Below are positions 38,952 to 48,631 of a stretch of 64,000 nt of DNA, in pieces. The stretch is taken from assembly GCF_010868145.1 (NCBI RefSeq), contig NZ_JAAGUY010000001.1, positions 186,001 to 250,000 of the forward strand. The letters run 5' to 3'. The notes beneath the pieces were generated by a model. It worked only from the letters and a program-made list of their open reading frames with translations. It was not told where the DNA came from and made no database searches. This DNA comes from Nocardia cyriacigeorgica (GTDB lineage Bacteria > Actinomycetota > Actinomycetes > Mycobacteriales > Mycobacteriaceae). The translations under genes were made by a program, and so were the position numbers. The stretch's first letter is position 1. The number at the start of each line of letters is the position of its first letter.

Positions 38952-39275
38952 TCACGGCTCGATCGGCAGGCCCGCTGCGGTCCAGTCGTCTATGCCGTCC
39001 CGATACTTGCGAATGTTGGTGTATCCCAGGCTCTCCAGTTTGGCGGCGACCTGCTCGCTGTTGGGGCATGCGGCATTCGAGCAGTACGTGACGATCGCCG
39101 CATTTTTGTCGGGAAGAAGGTGTGGGACTTGGGTTTCCACCTCTGCGGCCAGTAGTGCCACCGCTCCGGGGAGATGCTGCTTCGCGTAATAGTCGCCACC
39201 CAGTGCGTCGATCACTGTCACCGTGCCCGCCGCGATCTCCGACGCCAGCTGTTCTCGGGTGATCAGTTCGGTCAT
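38952..39275 (-). CDS. Single-domain rhodanese-like protein
   Basis: 107-residue rhodanese fold: MTELITREQLASEIAAGTVT, then DALGGDYYAKQHLPGAVAL, the active-site loop TYCSNAACPNS with the catalytic cysteine, and the end YRDGIDDWTAAGLPIE. Such proteins move sulfur or handle reactive sulfur and redox signals. ATG 39275 has AAGGA 8 nt upstream. It is divergent from a marR gene across an 87-bp region that holds a strong double palindrome, so it is very probably repressed by that MarR protein. Confidence 0.88.
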   Translation of the reverse strand: MTELITREQLASEIAAGTVTVIDALGGDYYAKQHLPGAVALLAAEVETQVPHLLPDKNAAIVTYCSNAACPNSEQVAAKLESLGYTNIRKYRDGIDDWTAAGLPIEP

Positions 39276-39305
39276 TGCTTCTATCCTTATCGGGAGGGAA
39301 AGTAT

Positions 39306-39341
39306 GTGCGTGTGCACGCTACTAGTTGCGTGCACACGCAC
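39306..39341. promoter_or_regulatory. Double palindromic operator between the rhodanese and marR genes
   Basis: A perfect 14-bp inverted repeat, GTGCGTGTGCACGC (39306-39319) mirrored at 39328-39341, with an 8-nt spacer. Each arm also contains its own dyad of the form GCGTG-NN-CACGC (39308-39319 and 39328-39339), centred 20 bp apart, about two helical turns. This fits two MarR dimers on one face of the DNA. Confidence 0.75.
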
Positions 39342-39362
39342 GCAATAGGGTTAAGCTTGGCC

Positions 39363-39830
39363 GTGCCGAAATCACCGACTCGCTCCCATCCGGCCGTCGG
39401 CGCCTGGGCTGCCTTGCTTCAGGTTCATGCACGGCTGGTGCCCGAGCTCGACGCCGAACTACGTCGCGCCACCGGCCTGCCACTGGTCTGGTATGACGTC
39501 CTGCTCGAACTCGACGGCCCGCGACAGTTGCGGATGAGCGATTTGGGATCACGGGTGGTGCTGAGCCGGACCAGGGTCAGCCGCCTGGTCACCGAACTCG
39601 AGGTGCAGGACCTGGTGCGGCGGGATGCTAATCCCGACGATGGCCGCTCGGCTTTCGTCAGCATTACCGAGGCGGGCCGCACGCGGCTGCGCGAGGCGGC
39701 GCCGCACTATCTCGCCGGTATCGAGCGGCGCTTCGCCGGCCTGTCGGTCCAGCAGCTCGAGGTCCTCACCGGAGCATTGCGTACGGTACTCGGCCCGGCA
39801 GAACTACCGGACCCGCAGGCAGGGGCCTGA
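39363..39830 (+). CDS. MarR-family transcriptional regulator
   Basis: 155-residue winged-helix regulator. The DNA-binding part reads LRMSDLGSRVVLSRTRVSRLVTELEVQDLVRRDANPDDGR, the standard MarR recognition helix and wing, flanked by N- and C-terminal dimerisation helices. GTG 39363 (MPKSPTRSHP) is the likely start; its ribosome site is weak and it may be leaderless or use the nearby TTG 39357. It is divergent from the rhodanese gene, with the operator overlapping its promoter, so autoregulation is expected. The inducer is unknown, possibly thiol or electrophile stress given the rhodanese. Confidence 0.9.
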   Translation: MPKSPTRSHPAVGAWAALLQVHARLVPELDAELRRATGLPLVWYDVLLELDGPRQLRMSDLGSRVVLSRTRVSRLVTELEVQDLVRRDANPDDGRSAFVSITEAGRTRLREAAPHYLAGIERRFAGLSVQQLEVLTGALRTVLGPAELPDPQAGA

Positions 39831-39850
39831 GATAGCGCGCGCCGCCACCA

Positions 39851-40915
39851 CTATTCGATCACCCGGTGGGTGCCGTCGCGGACGGTGCCGACGAATTCTT
39901 CCATCAGATCTTCGAGCGCGACGATGCCGATCGTGTTGCCGCGGTTGTCGACCACCCGGCCGAGGTGGCTGTTGGTGCGGCGCAACCGGGCAAGGGCTTC
40001 GTAGAGCGGTGTGCCGGCCAGCACGGTCGGCAGGGGCCGGATATCGGTGCGGGGGATCGGGGTGCCTGGACCTGCGGTGTCGTCGGCGACCAGATCGAGT
40101 ACGTCCTTGACGTGGAGATAGCCGACCAGCGAGCCGTCGTCGGCGCGGACCGGGTACCGGGAGAACCCGGTTTCGGCGACAGCGGATTCGATATCGCCGA
40201 GGGTGGTGCCGTTGCCGCGCAGCGGCACCGTTCGGGTTTTGCTCAGCGGTACCATCACATCGCCGACCACCCGTTCGGAGATGCCGAGGGCCTGGGTGAG
40301 CCTGCGGTGCTCTTCCTCGTCGAGCAGGCCCTCCGAGCGTGATTCGCCGATCATCTCGGCGAGTTCGACGCTGGAGACGGTGGCGTCGAGTTCGTCCTTC
40401 GGCTCGATCCGCAGCATCCGCAGCGACAGGTTCGCCGCCAGGTTGTACACGGCGATGAGCGGACGCGCCAGCCGCAACCACATGAGATGGATCGGAACCA
40501 GCAGCAGCGCCGACCGCTCCGGCCCGGCCAGCGCGATGTTCTTCGGAATCATCTCGCCGAACAGGATGTGCAGGATCACCACAATGGCCAGGGCGACGGT
40601 GAACGCCACCGGATGCAGCAACTGATCGGGCAGGCCGACCAACTCGAACGGCCCCTCGAGCAGATGCGCCACCGCGGGCTCGCCCACCCGGCCGAGCAGG
40701 ATGGAGCAGATGGTGATGCCCAGCTGCGCCGCCGCCAGCATCATCGACAGGTTCTCACCCGCCCGGATGACGGTGTTGGCGTTGCGTTTGCCCTGTGCGG
40801 CAAGGGCTTCCAACCGGTCGCGGCGTGCCGAGATCAGCGCGAACTCGGCGCCGACGAAGAAGGCGTTACCGGCGAGCAGTACGACGGTGAGTGCGACGGC
40901 GAACAGATCACCCAT
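39851..40915 (-). CDS. CNNM/CBS-domain membrane protein (hemolysin C-like)
   Basis: 354-residue protein with an N-terminal CNNM (DUF21) membrane domain. The helices include LFAVALTVVLLAGNAFFVGAEFALIS and a stretch ending LFGEMIPKNIALAGPERSA. Two CBS domains follow (VMVPLSKTRTVPLRGNG to VGYLHVKDVLDLV, and RVVDNRGNTIGIVALEDLMEEFVG). Family members affect magnesium or cobalt handling. The length and order match M. tuberculosis Rv1841c. Its ATG overlaps the end of the upstream CNNM gene by 8 bp, so they are co-translated. It lacks the CorC_HlyC C-terminal domain present in its partner. Confidence 0.92.
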   Translation of the reverse strand: MGDLFAVALTVVLLAGNAFFVGAEFALISARRDRLEALAAQGKRNANTVIRAGENLSMMLAAAQLGITICSILLGRVGEPAVAHLLEGPFELVGLPDQLLHPVAFTVALAIVVILHILFGEMIPKNIALAGPERSALLLVPIHLMWLRLARPLIAVYNLAANLSLRMLRIEPKDELDATVSSVELAEMIGESRSEGLLDEEEHRRLTQALGISERVVGDVMVPLSKTRTVPLRGNGTTLGDIESAVAETGFSRYPVRADDGSLVGYLHVKDVLDLVADDTAGPGTPIPRTDIRPLPTVLAGTPLYEALARLRRTNSHLGRVVDNRGNTIGIVALEDLMEEFVGTVRDGTHRVIE

Positions 40916-42296
40916 GGTCGGCCTCCTGCCCGTCGAGCATGTGGGCGGTCACCGGAATCAGCCGCACCCGGTCCACACGCCTGCCGTCCATCCGCTCAAC
41001 CCGGGCCAGCCACCCTCCGTTGCCGTCGCCGGGACGACGCTGATGTACATGCGAATCGGGCAGCACGACGACGTCGCCGGCCTCGGGGATCCGGCCCAAC
41101 CGGATCAGCACCAGACCGCCGAGAGTTTCGTATTCACCTTCCGGCGCTTCGTAACCGGTGGCCCTGGAGACCTCGTCGATGCGCATCAGCCCAGAGCAGT
41201 CCCAGCCGTCGGAGACCCGGCGCACGTCACGTTCCTCTTCGTCGTGCTCGTCGCGCACATCGCCGAGGATCTCCTCGATGACGTCCTCCATGGTGACCAG
41301 GCCCGCGGTGCCGCCGTATTCGTCGACCACCAGCGCGACCTGCATGCCGTCGGCGCGGATACGTTCGAGCACCTCGTCACCGTCGAGACTGGCGGGCACG
41401 ATCGGGACCGGCCGGGCCAGCAGATGCAGTGCGAGCCCACGCCGGGATTCGGCGGGAACGGTGAACGCCTGCTTGACGTGCACCACGCCCAGGGTGTTGT
41501 CCAGATCGCCGTCGATCACGGGGAACCGGGAAAACCCGGTGCGGCCCGCGGCGGCGATGAGATCGGGAATGGTGTCGGACTTGTCGAGGGATTCGATCTT
41601 CACTCGCGGCGTCATCAGTTCCTCGGCGCTGCGCTCACCGAACTCGAGGGAGCGATCCATCACCTGTGCGGTGCGCTGGTCGAGTGCGCCGCGCTGGGCG
41701 GACGTGCGCACCAACGAGCCGAGCTCCTGCGGCGAACGCGCGGAACGCAGTTCCTCGGCCGGTTCCACCCCGAGGCGGCGCACCACCCAGTTGGCGCTGC
41801 CGTTGAGGAAATGGATCAGCCACTTGAACACGACGGAGAACGCGACCATCGGCCCGGCGGTGAACCTGGCGGTGGCCAGCGGGGCGGCGATGGCGATGTT
41901 CTTGGGCACCAGTTCGCCGTAGATCATCGACAGCGAGGTGGCCAGGACCAGGGCGAGCGCCAGCGAGATGCCGCGCGCGGCACTGTCGGCGACTCCGATC
42001 GCCGAGAAGACCGGGGTCAGCAGCCGCGCCAGGACGGGTTCGGCGATATAGCCGGTGATCAGCGTGGTGATGGTGATGCCGAGCTGGGCGCCCGACAGCT
42101 GGAACGACAGCGTGTGGTGGGCCCTGCGGACCATGCGAGCGCGCACGTCACCGTCGCGGGCATGCGCTTCGACGGTGCTGCGTTCGAGGGCGGTGAGCGA
42201 GAATTCCGCGGCCACGAACAACGCGGTCCCCGCGGTGAGTGCGATGAAACCGATCAGGCTGAGCACGGTGAGCACGACGGACACGGTCAGCACCAC
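40908..42296 (-). CDS. CNNM/CBS/CorC_HlyC membrane protein
   Basis: 462-residue protein: CNNM domain with four membrane segments (VLTVLSLIGFIALTAGTALFVAAEFSLTAL, LSMIYGELVPKNIAIAAP), a CBS pair (MTPRVKIESLDKSD to VHVKQAFTV, and VVDEYGGTAGLVTMEDVIEEILGDV) and a C-terminal CorC_HlyC transporter-associated domain (GETLGGLVLIRLGRIPEAGD-like segment). It probably acts in divalent cation export or tolerance. It corresponds in length and neighbourhood to Rv1842c, upstream of the Rv1841c-like gene and downstream of guaB1. The start is a GTG (GTG GTG CTG) with a weak ribosome site; the 230-bp leader has alternative hairpins. Confidence 0.92.
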   Translation of the reverse strand: MVLTVSVVLTVLSLIGFIALTAGTALFVAAEFSLTALERSTVEAHARDGDVRARMVRRAHHTLSFQLSGAQLGITITTLITGYIAEPVLARLLTPVFSAIGVADSAARGISLALALVLATSLSMIYGELVPKNIAIAAPLATARFTAGPMVAFSVVFKWLIHFLNGSANWVVRRLGVEPAEELRSARSPQELGSLVRTSAQRGALDQRTAQVMDRSLEFGERSAEELMTPRVKIESLDKSDTIPDLIAAAGRTGFSRFPVIDGDLDNTLGVVHVKQAFTVPAESRRGLALHLLARPVPIVPASLDGDEVLERIRADGMQVALVVDEYGGTAGLVTMEDVIEEILGDVRDEHDEEERDVRRVSDGWDCSGLMRIDEVSRATGYEAPEGEYETLGGLVLIRLGRIPEAGDVVVLPDSHVHQRRPGDGNGGWLARVERMDGRRVDRVRLIPVTAHMLDGQEADHG

Positions 42297-42360
42297 CCGG
42301 ACCGGTGGCTGAGTGACACGGTCGTACGTGCGGCGGTGTGCTGGACGGCTGCGGGAAGGA

Positions 42361-42413
42361 GGACGCCGGGTCGGTCACCCGGCTCGATAGAGGAGCCCTC
42401 CTGTGCGGCGTCC
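42361..42413 (-). promoter_or_regulatory. Possible structured leader of the CNNM operon
   Basis: GCCGGGT (42365-42371) pairs with ACCCGGC (42377-42383), while the overlapping GGACGCC (42361-42367) can instead pair with GGCGTCC (42407-42413). The two stems share bases and cannot form together. They sit in the 230-bp region upstream of the CNNM gene, suggesting an RNA switch or attenuator, but I do not recognise a known riboswitch class. Confidence 0.3.
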
Positions 42414-42526
42414 TCGGACGCGGGTGACAACTGGTTCCTTTCGCATGGGAATAGGTGCCGACGGTGTCGGCAACCCTCATGCTACCGGCCCACGCGCGCG
42501 GTGGCGTTGGCCGGTCCGGCGTCGAT

Positions 42527-44188
<1,662 letters not shown>

Positions 44189-44264
44189 TCATAGGTGATG
44201 GTCGATCCGGGCTTCGTGCCGCCGTGATATGCCCCGCCCGGAGCTGAGGAAAGGAGCCATCGCC

Positions 44265-44687
44265 ATGGCGTTCACCGAGGACGAACTCGCTTACCTGGCG
44301 TCGCAACCGGTGGCCAGGGTCGCCACGCTGGGCGAGGACGATCAACCCGATCTGGTGCCGCTGTCGTACGAATACGACGGGACCTACTTCTGGATCGGCG
44401 GAGTCGGCGCAGCCGTCCTGGACACGCGCAAGTTCCGCAATATCCGGGCAGGCCGCCGCAAGGTGGCGCTTGTGGTCGACGATCTGGTGTCGATCGATCC
44501 GTTCATCGCCCGCGCGATCCGTGTCTACGGCGAGGCGGGCGACCCGGTCGAGCGAGTCGGCATGGTGGGCCCCGGCGTGTTCGTCCCCATCACGCCGACG
44601 GTGTCGTGGAGCTGGAACATGGCGGGCGAACCTGCGGGGGAATCCTGGTATCCGGCGCGGAAGACGGACCACCGTCGGGCCGACTGA
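44265..44687 (+). CDS. PPOX-class F420/flavin-dependent oxidoreductase
   Basis: 140-residue split-barrel protein: MAFTEDELAYLASQPVARVA, then DQPDLVPLSYEYDG and RKFRNIRAGRRKVALVVDD, a pattern found in PPOX-class F420-dependent family members. ATG 44265 follows AAGGAG with 8-nt spacing. These proteins reduce or bind substrates with F420, FMN or heme-like ligands. It is divergent from guaB1 over about 298 bp and occupies the place where M. tuberculosis has gnd1. Specific substrate unknown. Confidence 0.85.
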   Translation: MAFTEDELAYLASQPVARVATLGEDDQPDLVPLSYEYDGTYFWIGGVGAAVLDTRKFRNIRAGRRKVALVVDDLVSIDPFIARAIRVYGEAGDPVERVGMVGPGVFVPITPTVSWSWNMAGEPAGESWYPARKTDHRRAD

Positions 44688-44965
44688 GCGCCGCGGCCGG
44701 GGTACGTGGGGCGCACGTCTGTCGCCGGCTCCATCTGGTCGTATGAGTCGCGGGCATGGCGTGGAAGCCGCTGCGACCGAGCTGCCGTTGGCTCCGGCCG
44801 GGCCGATTGCCGTCCGCGCAGCCGGCCGAAAGTGCACACTGTGCCGGTTTGCTCGCGCGGCGATTCGCGCCGCCGCGACATCGCAGGCAGGTGTCCATCA
44901 GAAGCGGGCGGGGTCGACGAGCTGACGCGGCCGTCGGCGCGGATGGCGGTGCCGGGGCGAGCAGA

Positions 44966-46312
44966 TCAGTTTGCGCGGCGGTTGCGGCGTGCTCCTGACC
45001 GGGTCGAATCTCCGGTGTGGCGTCGTGATTTCCCGGGCGTGTCGCGGGGGCGCCCTTGGCGTCGTGGCTTGGCGGACGCCGCCGATGCGGCCGTTGTGGG
45101 CGCGGGCGCGGGGATCGGGACGCCCGGCGGTGTGCGGGCGCCGGTGAGGCGGCGAAGGAGCCGATCGCCGGGCGCGACGGTGACTTCCGCGGCGTCGATG
45201 CCGGCGCGGCGGGTGAGCGCCGTGACTTCAGCGCGCTGGTCTTCGGTCACCAGGGTGACGACCGTCCCGGTGGCGCCCGCGCGGGCGGTGCGGCCCGCAC
45301 GGTGCACATAGTCCTTCGCCTCGGCGGGCGGGTCGACGTGCACCACCAGCGAAATGGCGTCGACATGGATGCCTCGGGCGGCGACATCGGTGGCCACCAG
45401 CACCGGCACCGAGCCGTCGGCGAATGCGGCCAGCACGCGGTTGCGGTTGTTCTGGGTCTTGCCGCCGTGCAGCGCCTGGGCGACGATCCCGGCCTCGCGT
45501 AGGCGTCCGGTCAGTTTGTCAGCGCCGTACTGGGTGCGCACGAACAGCAGGGTCCGGCCGTCGCGGGCGGCGATCTCGGCGATCACCTCGCGTTTGTCGG
45601 CCTTGCGTAGAAAGAGCAGGTGGTGGGCCGCAGCGGGGGCGACGGTGTCGATCTCGGGCGCCGGGTCGGCGGAATGGGCGACCGGTTCACGCAGGTAACG
45701 GCGCACCACCTCGTCGACGGCGTCGTCGAGGGTGGCCGAGAACAACAGGTGCTGGGCATCGTCGGGCACCCGATCGACCAGCTCACGCACCTGCGGCAGG
45801 AAGCCCAGTTCGGCGAGATGATCGGCCTCGTCGATGGCGCAGACGCGCACCGCGTCCAGCGACAGCGACTGCTGGGCGACCAGATCGGCCAGCCTGCCGG
45901 GGGTACCGATCAGCAGGTCGACGCCGCGGCCGAGCCGCTCGGCCTGACGTTTGATCGGCAGGCCACCCACGGCGGTCCCGAGCCGAAGTCCCAAGGCCAG
46001 GGCCGCCGGATCGAGTGCGCTCTCGATCTGCGCGGCCAGTTCGCGGGTCGGCGCCAGCACCAGCCCGCGCGGCCGTCGCGGAGCCGACGGCGCACCGGCC
46101 AGCCGCACCAGCATGGGCAGACCGAAGGCCAGAGTTTTGCCGGAGCCGGTGGGGGCGCGGCCGAGAACATCGCGTCCGTCGAGCACATCCGGGATGGTCG
46201 CCGCTTGGATCGGGAACGGCGTGTCGATTCCCTCGCGGCCCAACGCGTGCACGAGCACGACCGGCAGTCCAAGGGCGGCGAATGTGGCCGGGGCAGTGGC
46301 GGGTTCAGGCAC
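44966..46312 (-). CDS. DEAD-box RNA helicase
   Basis: 448-residue ATP-dependent RNA helicase. In order: Q motif region (FPIQAATIPDVL), Walker A APTGSGKT, Ia PTRELA, Ib TPGRL, DEAD box in AIDEADHL, SAT in LFSATLDD, motif V VATDVAARGIHV and motif VI YVHRAGRTARAG. The C-terminal 60 residues are a Pro/Ala then Arg/Lys-rich tail (RRQGRPRDTPGKSRR) likely to bind RNA. The start overlaps the M56 gene stop by 8 bp, so it is translated as the third gene of the blaI operon. A role in ribosome or RNA remodelling is inferred from the family. Confidence 0.93.
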   Translation of the reverse strand: MPEPATAPATFAALGLPVVLVHALGREGIDTPFPIQAATIPDVLDGRDVLGRAPTGSGKTLAFGLPMLVRLAGAPSAPRRPRGLVLAPTRELAAQIESALDPAALALGLRLGTAVGGLPIKRQAERLGRGVDLLIGTPGRLADLVAQQSLSLDAVRVCAIDEADHLAELGFLPQVRELVDRVPDDAQHLLFSATLDDAVDEVVRRYLREPVAHSADPAPEIDTVAPAAAHHLLFLRKADKREVIAEIAARDGRTLLFVRTQYGADKLTGRLREAGIVAQALHGGKTQNNRNRVLAAFADGSVPVLVATDVAARGIHVDAISLVVHVDPPAEAKDYVHRAGRTARAGATGTVVTLVTEDQRAEVTALTRRAGIDAAEVTVAPGDRLLRRLTGARTPPGVPIPAPAPTTAASAASAKPRRQGRPRDTPGKSRRHTGDSTRSGARRNRRAN

Positions 46313-47243
46313 GGAACAGCCGCGTCAACTCGACCAGCCACGGAATCGCGACGGCAAGCGTCGGCACCACGAGGATGGCCAGCGAACCCAGATAGGCGGC
46401 GGCGGCGATCTTCATATCGCCGAGCGGACCGGACAACCGCTGGATGCGGATCAGTGTGCTGGGCCCGCCGACGGCAAGGGCGCCCTGCGGGGCGGAGGAC
46501 TTCGAGCACGCCACCAGCGCCCGGGCCAGCGGCTTGGGCCCGGTTACCTTGACCGCTGAATCATCGGCGAGCAGCTCGATCAGCAACTTCACCGAATCCA
46601 ACGCGGATTTACTGCGCACGAAACGCGGGAACGCCTCATGCGCCGCGGTGAACGCCTCCAACACCAGATCGTGGCGCGCGCGCAGATGCGAACGCTCATG
46701 ACTGAGGATCGCGGTGAGCTCACGCTCATCCAGATTGTCCAGTGTGCCCGCGCTCACCACGACACGCTGGCGCAGTCCGGGCAGGCAGTAGGCGATCGGC
46801 TCGGACGCGGCGAGCACCCGGATATCGGCGGCACGGCGTTCGGGCCCGCTCTGGTCGAGCAGGTCCACCAGCATCCGATGACGGGCCCGACGGCGCCGGG
46901 TGTGCACGCCGACGCGAATGGAGGCGTAGATCAGGCGCGCACCGACCATCAACGTCAGCGCGAACACGAACACATAGGCCAGCCACAGGGGTAGCCCGAG
47001 CGCATCGATCTCATCGGTCGGCGAGGTGGTGGGCCGACCGTCCTCGCCGGGCACCAACAGCTCACTGGCGATCGCCAGTCCCGAACCGAAGGCGCTGAGC
47101 ACGGCGGCCAGCGCGATGGCCTGCCACAGCACGAGCGCTGCCCGCGGGGTGCGATAGGTCCACTTCGACCGGGCGAGCAGGGCTGGGGCAGGCCCCGCGA
47201 GAAGCAATGCGAGACCGGCGAAGACCGGCGCGGTTGCGTTCAT
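46305..47243 (-). CDS. M56-family (BlaR1/MecR1-like) membrane metallopeptidase
   Basis: 312-residue membrane protease with about four membrane helices. The zinc site HERSH sits in LSHERSHLRARHD, and the third ligand is probably in the ELLADDSAV segment. It lacks the extracellular penicillin-sensor domain of BlaR1. Together with the adjacent BlaI it matches the Rv1845c-Rv1846c pair of M. tuberculosis, where cleavage of BlaI relieves repression; that function is inferred here. It lies 47 bp downstream of blaI and overlaps the helicase gene. Confidence 0.9.
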   Translation of the reverse strand: MNATAPVFAGLALLLAGPAPALLARSKWTYRTPRAALVLWQAIALAAVLSAFGSGLAIASELLVPGEDGRPTTSPTDEIDALGLPLWLAYVFVFALTLMVGARLIYASIRVGVHTRRRRARHRMLVDLLDQSGPERRAADIRVLAASEPIAYCLPGLRQRVVVSAGTLDNLDERELTAILSHERSHLRARHDLVLEAFTAAHEAFPRFVRSKSALDSVKLLIELLADDSAVKVTGPKPLARALVACSKSSAPQGALAVGGPSTLIRIQRLSGPLGDMKIAAAAYLGSLAILVVPTLAVAIPWLVELTRLFRA

Positions 47244-47290
47244 CGACTCAGCTCACTGCGTTGTGGGGCCAGGGGTCGAAGACACTGCGG

Positions 47291-47683
47291 TCACGGAGAC
47301 GGTGGTGCGGTGTCCTCATCTGCTTCGAGCTTAGCGAGTGCCTCACGCAGCGCTGCAGCCTCGTCCTTACCGACCTGTTCCACGAAGTGCACCAGGGCGG
47401 CCGCACGGCTGCCCGCTTCCTCGGCCTGCTGCAATGCATCGACCATGAGGCCGGCCACCAGCTCGTCGCGGGTGTGGACCGGAGCGTAGCGGTGGGCGCG
47501 GTCATCGCGCCGCTGAACGACGAGGTTCTTCTTCGCCAAACGCTGCAACACCGTCATCACCGTGGTGTACGCGAGCTCGCGGCGCGCCGACAGCGCTTCG
47601 TGCACCTGCCGGACCGTTTGCGGTTCGTCGGTCGACCACAGTTGGTCCATGACCGCTTTCTCGAGTTCACCAAGTCCTGCCAT
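47291..47683 (-). CDS. blaI: BlaI/MecI-family transcriptional repressor
   Basis: 130-residue winged-helix repressor (MAGLGELEKAVMDQLWSTDEP, then AYTTVMTVLQRLAKKNLV, the recognition helix) with a C-terminal dimerisation helix pair. Family members bind TACA/TGTA dyads and are cleaved after signalling by the M56 partner encoded next door. A matching dyad lies 35 bp upstream of its start. It resembles Rv1846c, which in mycobacteria controls blaC and ATP synthase genes. Confidence 0.93.
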   Translation of the reverse strand: MAGLGELEKAVMDQLWSTDEPQTVRQVHEALSARRELAYTTVMTVLQRLAKKNLVVQRRDDRAHRYAPVHTRDELVAGLMVDALQQAEEAGSRAAALVHFVEQVGKDEAAALREALAKLEADEDTAPPSP

Positions 47684-47717
47684 TCCACAATTTTACGGAC
47701 TCAACGACACTGATGCG

Positions 47718-47734
47718 TACTACAGGGTGTCGTA
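47718..47734. promoter_or_regulatory. BlaI operator
   Basis: TACTACAGGGTGTCGTA is a near-perfect dyad (TAC.ACA-GGG-TGT.GTA) in the style of BlaI/MecI operators. It lies between blaI and the divergently placed end of the iron ABC genes, positioned for autoregulation of the blaI-M56-helicase operon. Confidence 0.7.
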
Positions 47735-47761
47735 ACTGGCTGGTAGCCGGTGTGGTATTGG

Positions 47762-48631
47762 TCATACTCCGTCGGCCGGCGCGTCGACACGGGCCGGTCC
47801 GCCCACCGTACCGACGACATGCCTGGCGCCGATCGGTACGATCATCGGCCGCCCCGACATCGGATCTTCCAGCACGGTGGCCTCGAGTCCGAATACCTCG
47901 CGCAGCAGCTCGGCGTCGATGATGTCGGCCGGCGCGCCTGTCGCGATGATTCGTCCGTCGCGCATGACGATGAGCTGGTCGCTATAGCGGATGGCCAGGT
48001 TGAGATCGTGCAGCACCATCACCACGGTGCGGCCGAGTTCGTCGTGCAGCTGGTCGACCAGATCCAGCACCTCGAGCGAATGCGCGAGATCCAGATACGT
48101 GGTCGGCTCGTCGAGCAGCAGAATGTCGGTGCCCTGTGCCAGCGCCATCGAGATCCAGGCCCGCTGGCGCTGACCGCCCGACAGCTCGTCGAGCGCACGA
48201 TCGGCCAGATCGGCGATACCGGTCTGTTCGAGGGCGGTGAGCACCTCGGATTCGTCGGTGGCCGACCACTGCCGGATCCACGACTGATGCGGATGACGCC
48301 CGCGCGAGACCAGATCGGCGACGGTCAGTCCTTCCGGCGCCACGGGAGTCTGGGGCAGCATGCCGACGATGCGCGCGACGTCCTTGGTCTTCATCGACGA
48401 GATGGCCTTGCCGTCGAGCAGGACCTGTCCGTTGCTCGGCTTCAGCAGCCGTCCCAGCGATCGCAGCAGGGTCGATTTGCCGCAGCCGTTCGGGCCGATC
48501 ACGGTGGTGATCACGCCGGGGGCGATATCGAGGCTCAATCCGTCGACGATGACCCGTTCGCCGTAACCGAGCGTGACGCCGTCGGCTGCCAGCCGATGTG
48601 AGCCGTTGGGTGGTGCTTCTCCGGTCTTCAC
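47762..48631 (-). CDS. Iron-siderophore ABC transporter, ATP-binding protein
   Basis: 289-residue FecE/FepC-type ATPase: Walker A GPNGCGKST, Q-loop LPQTPVAPEGLTV, signature LSGGQRQRAW, Walker B ILLLDEPTTYLD and switch His in VLHDLNLAIRYSD. It powers uptake of a ferric siderophore through the two permeases encoded upstream. GTG 48631 overlaps the permease stop by 4 bp (GTGA), so the three genes are one translationally coupled operon. No substrate-binding lipoprotein gene is adjacent; it must be elsewhere. Confidence 0.95.
   Translation of the reverse strand: MKTGEAPPNGSHRLAADGVTLGYGERVIVDGLSLDIAPGVITTVIGPNGCGKSTLLRSLGRLLKPSNGQVLLDGKAISSMKTKDVARIVGMLPQTPVAPEGLTVADLVSRGRHPHQSWIRQWSATDESEVLTALEQTGIADLADRALDELSGGQRQRAWISMALAQGTDILLLDEPTTYLDLAHSLEVLDLVDQLHDELGRTVVMVLHDLNLAIRYSDQLIVMRDGRIIATGAPADIIDAELLREVFGLEATVLEDPMSGRPMIVPIGARHVVGTVGGPARVDAPADGV

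Noticed and set aside
42297..42526. M-box (Mg2+) riboswitch before the CNNM operon
   Set aside because: The conserved M-box core could not be recognised; only alternative hairpins are reported.
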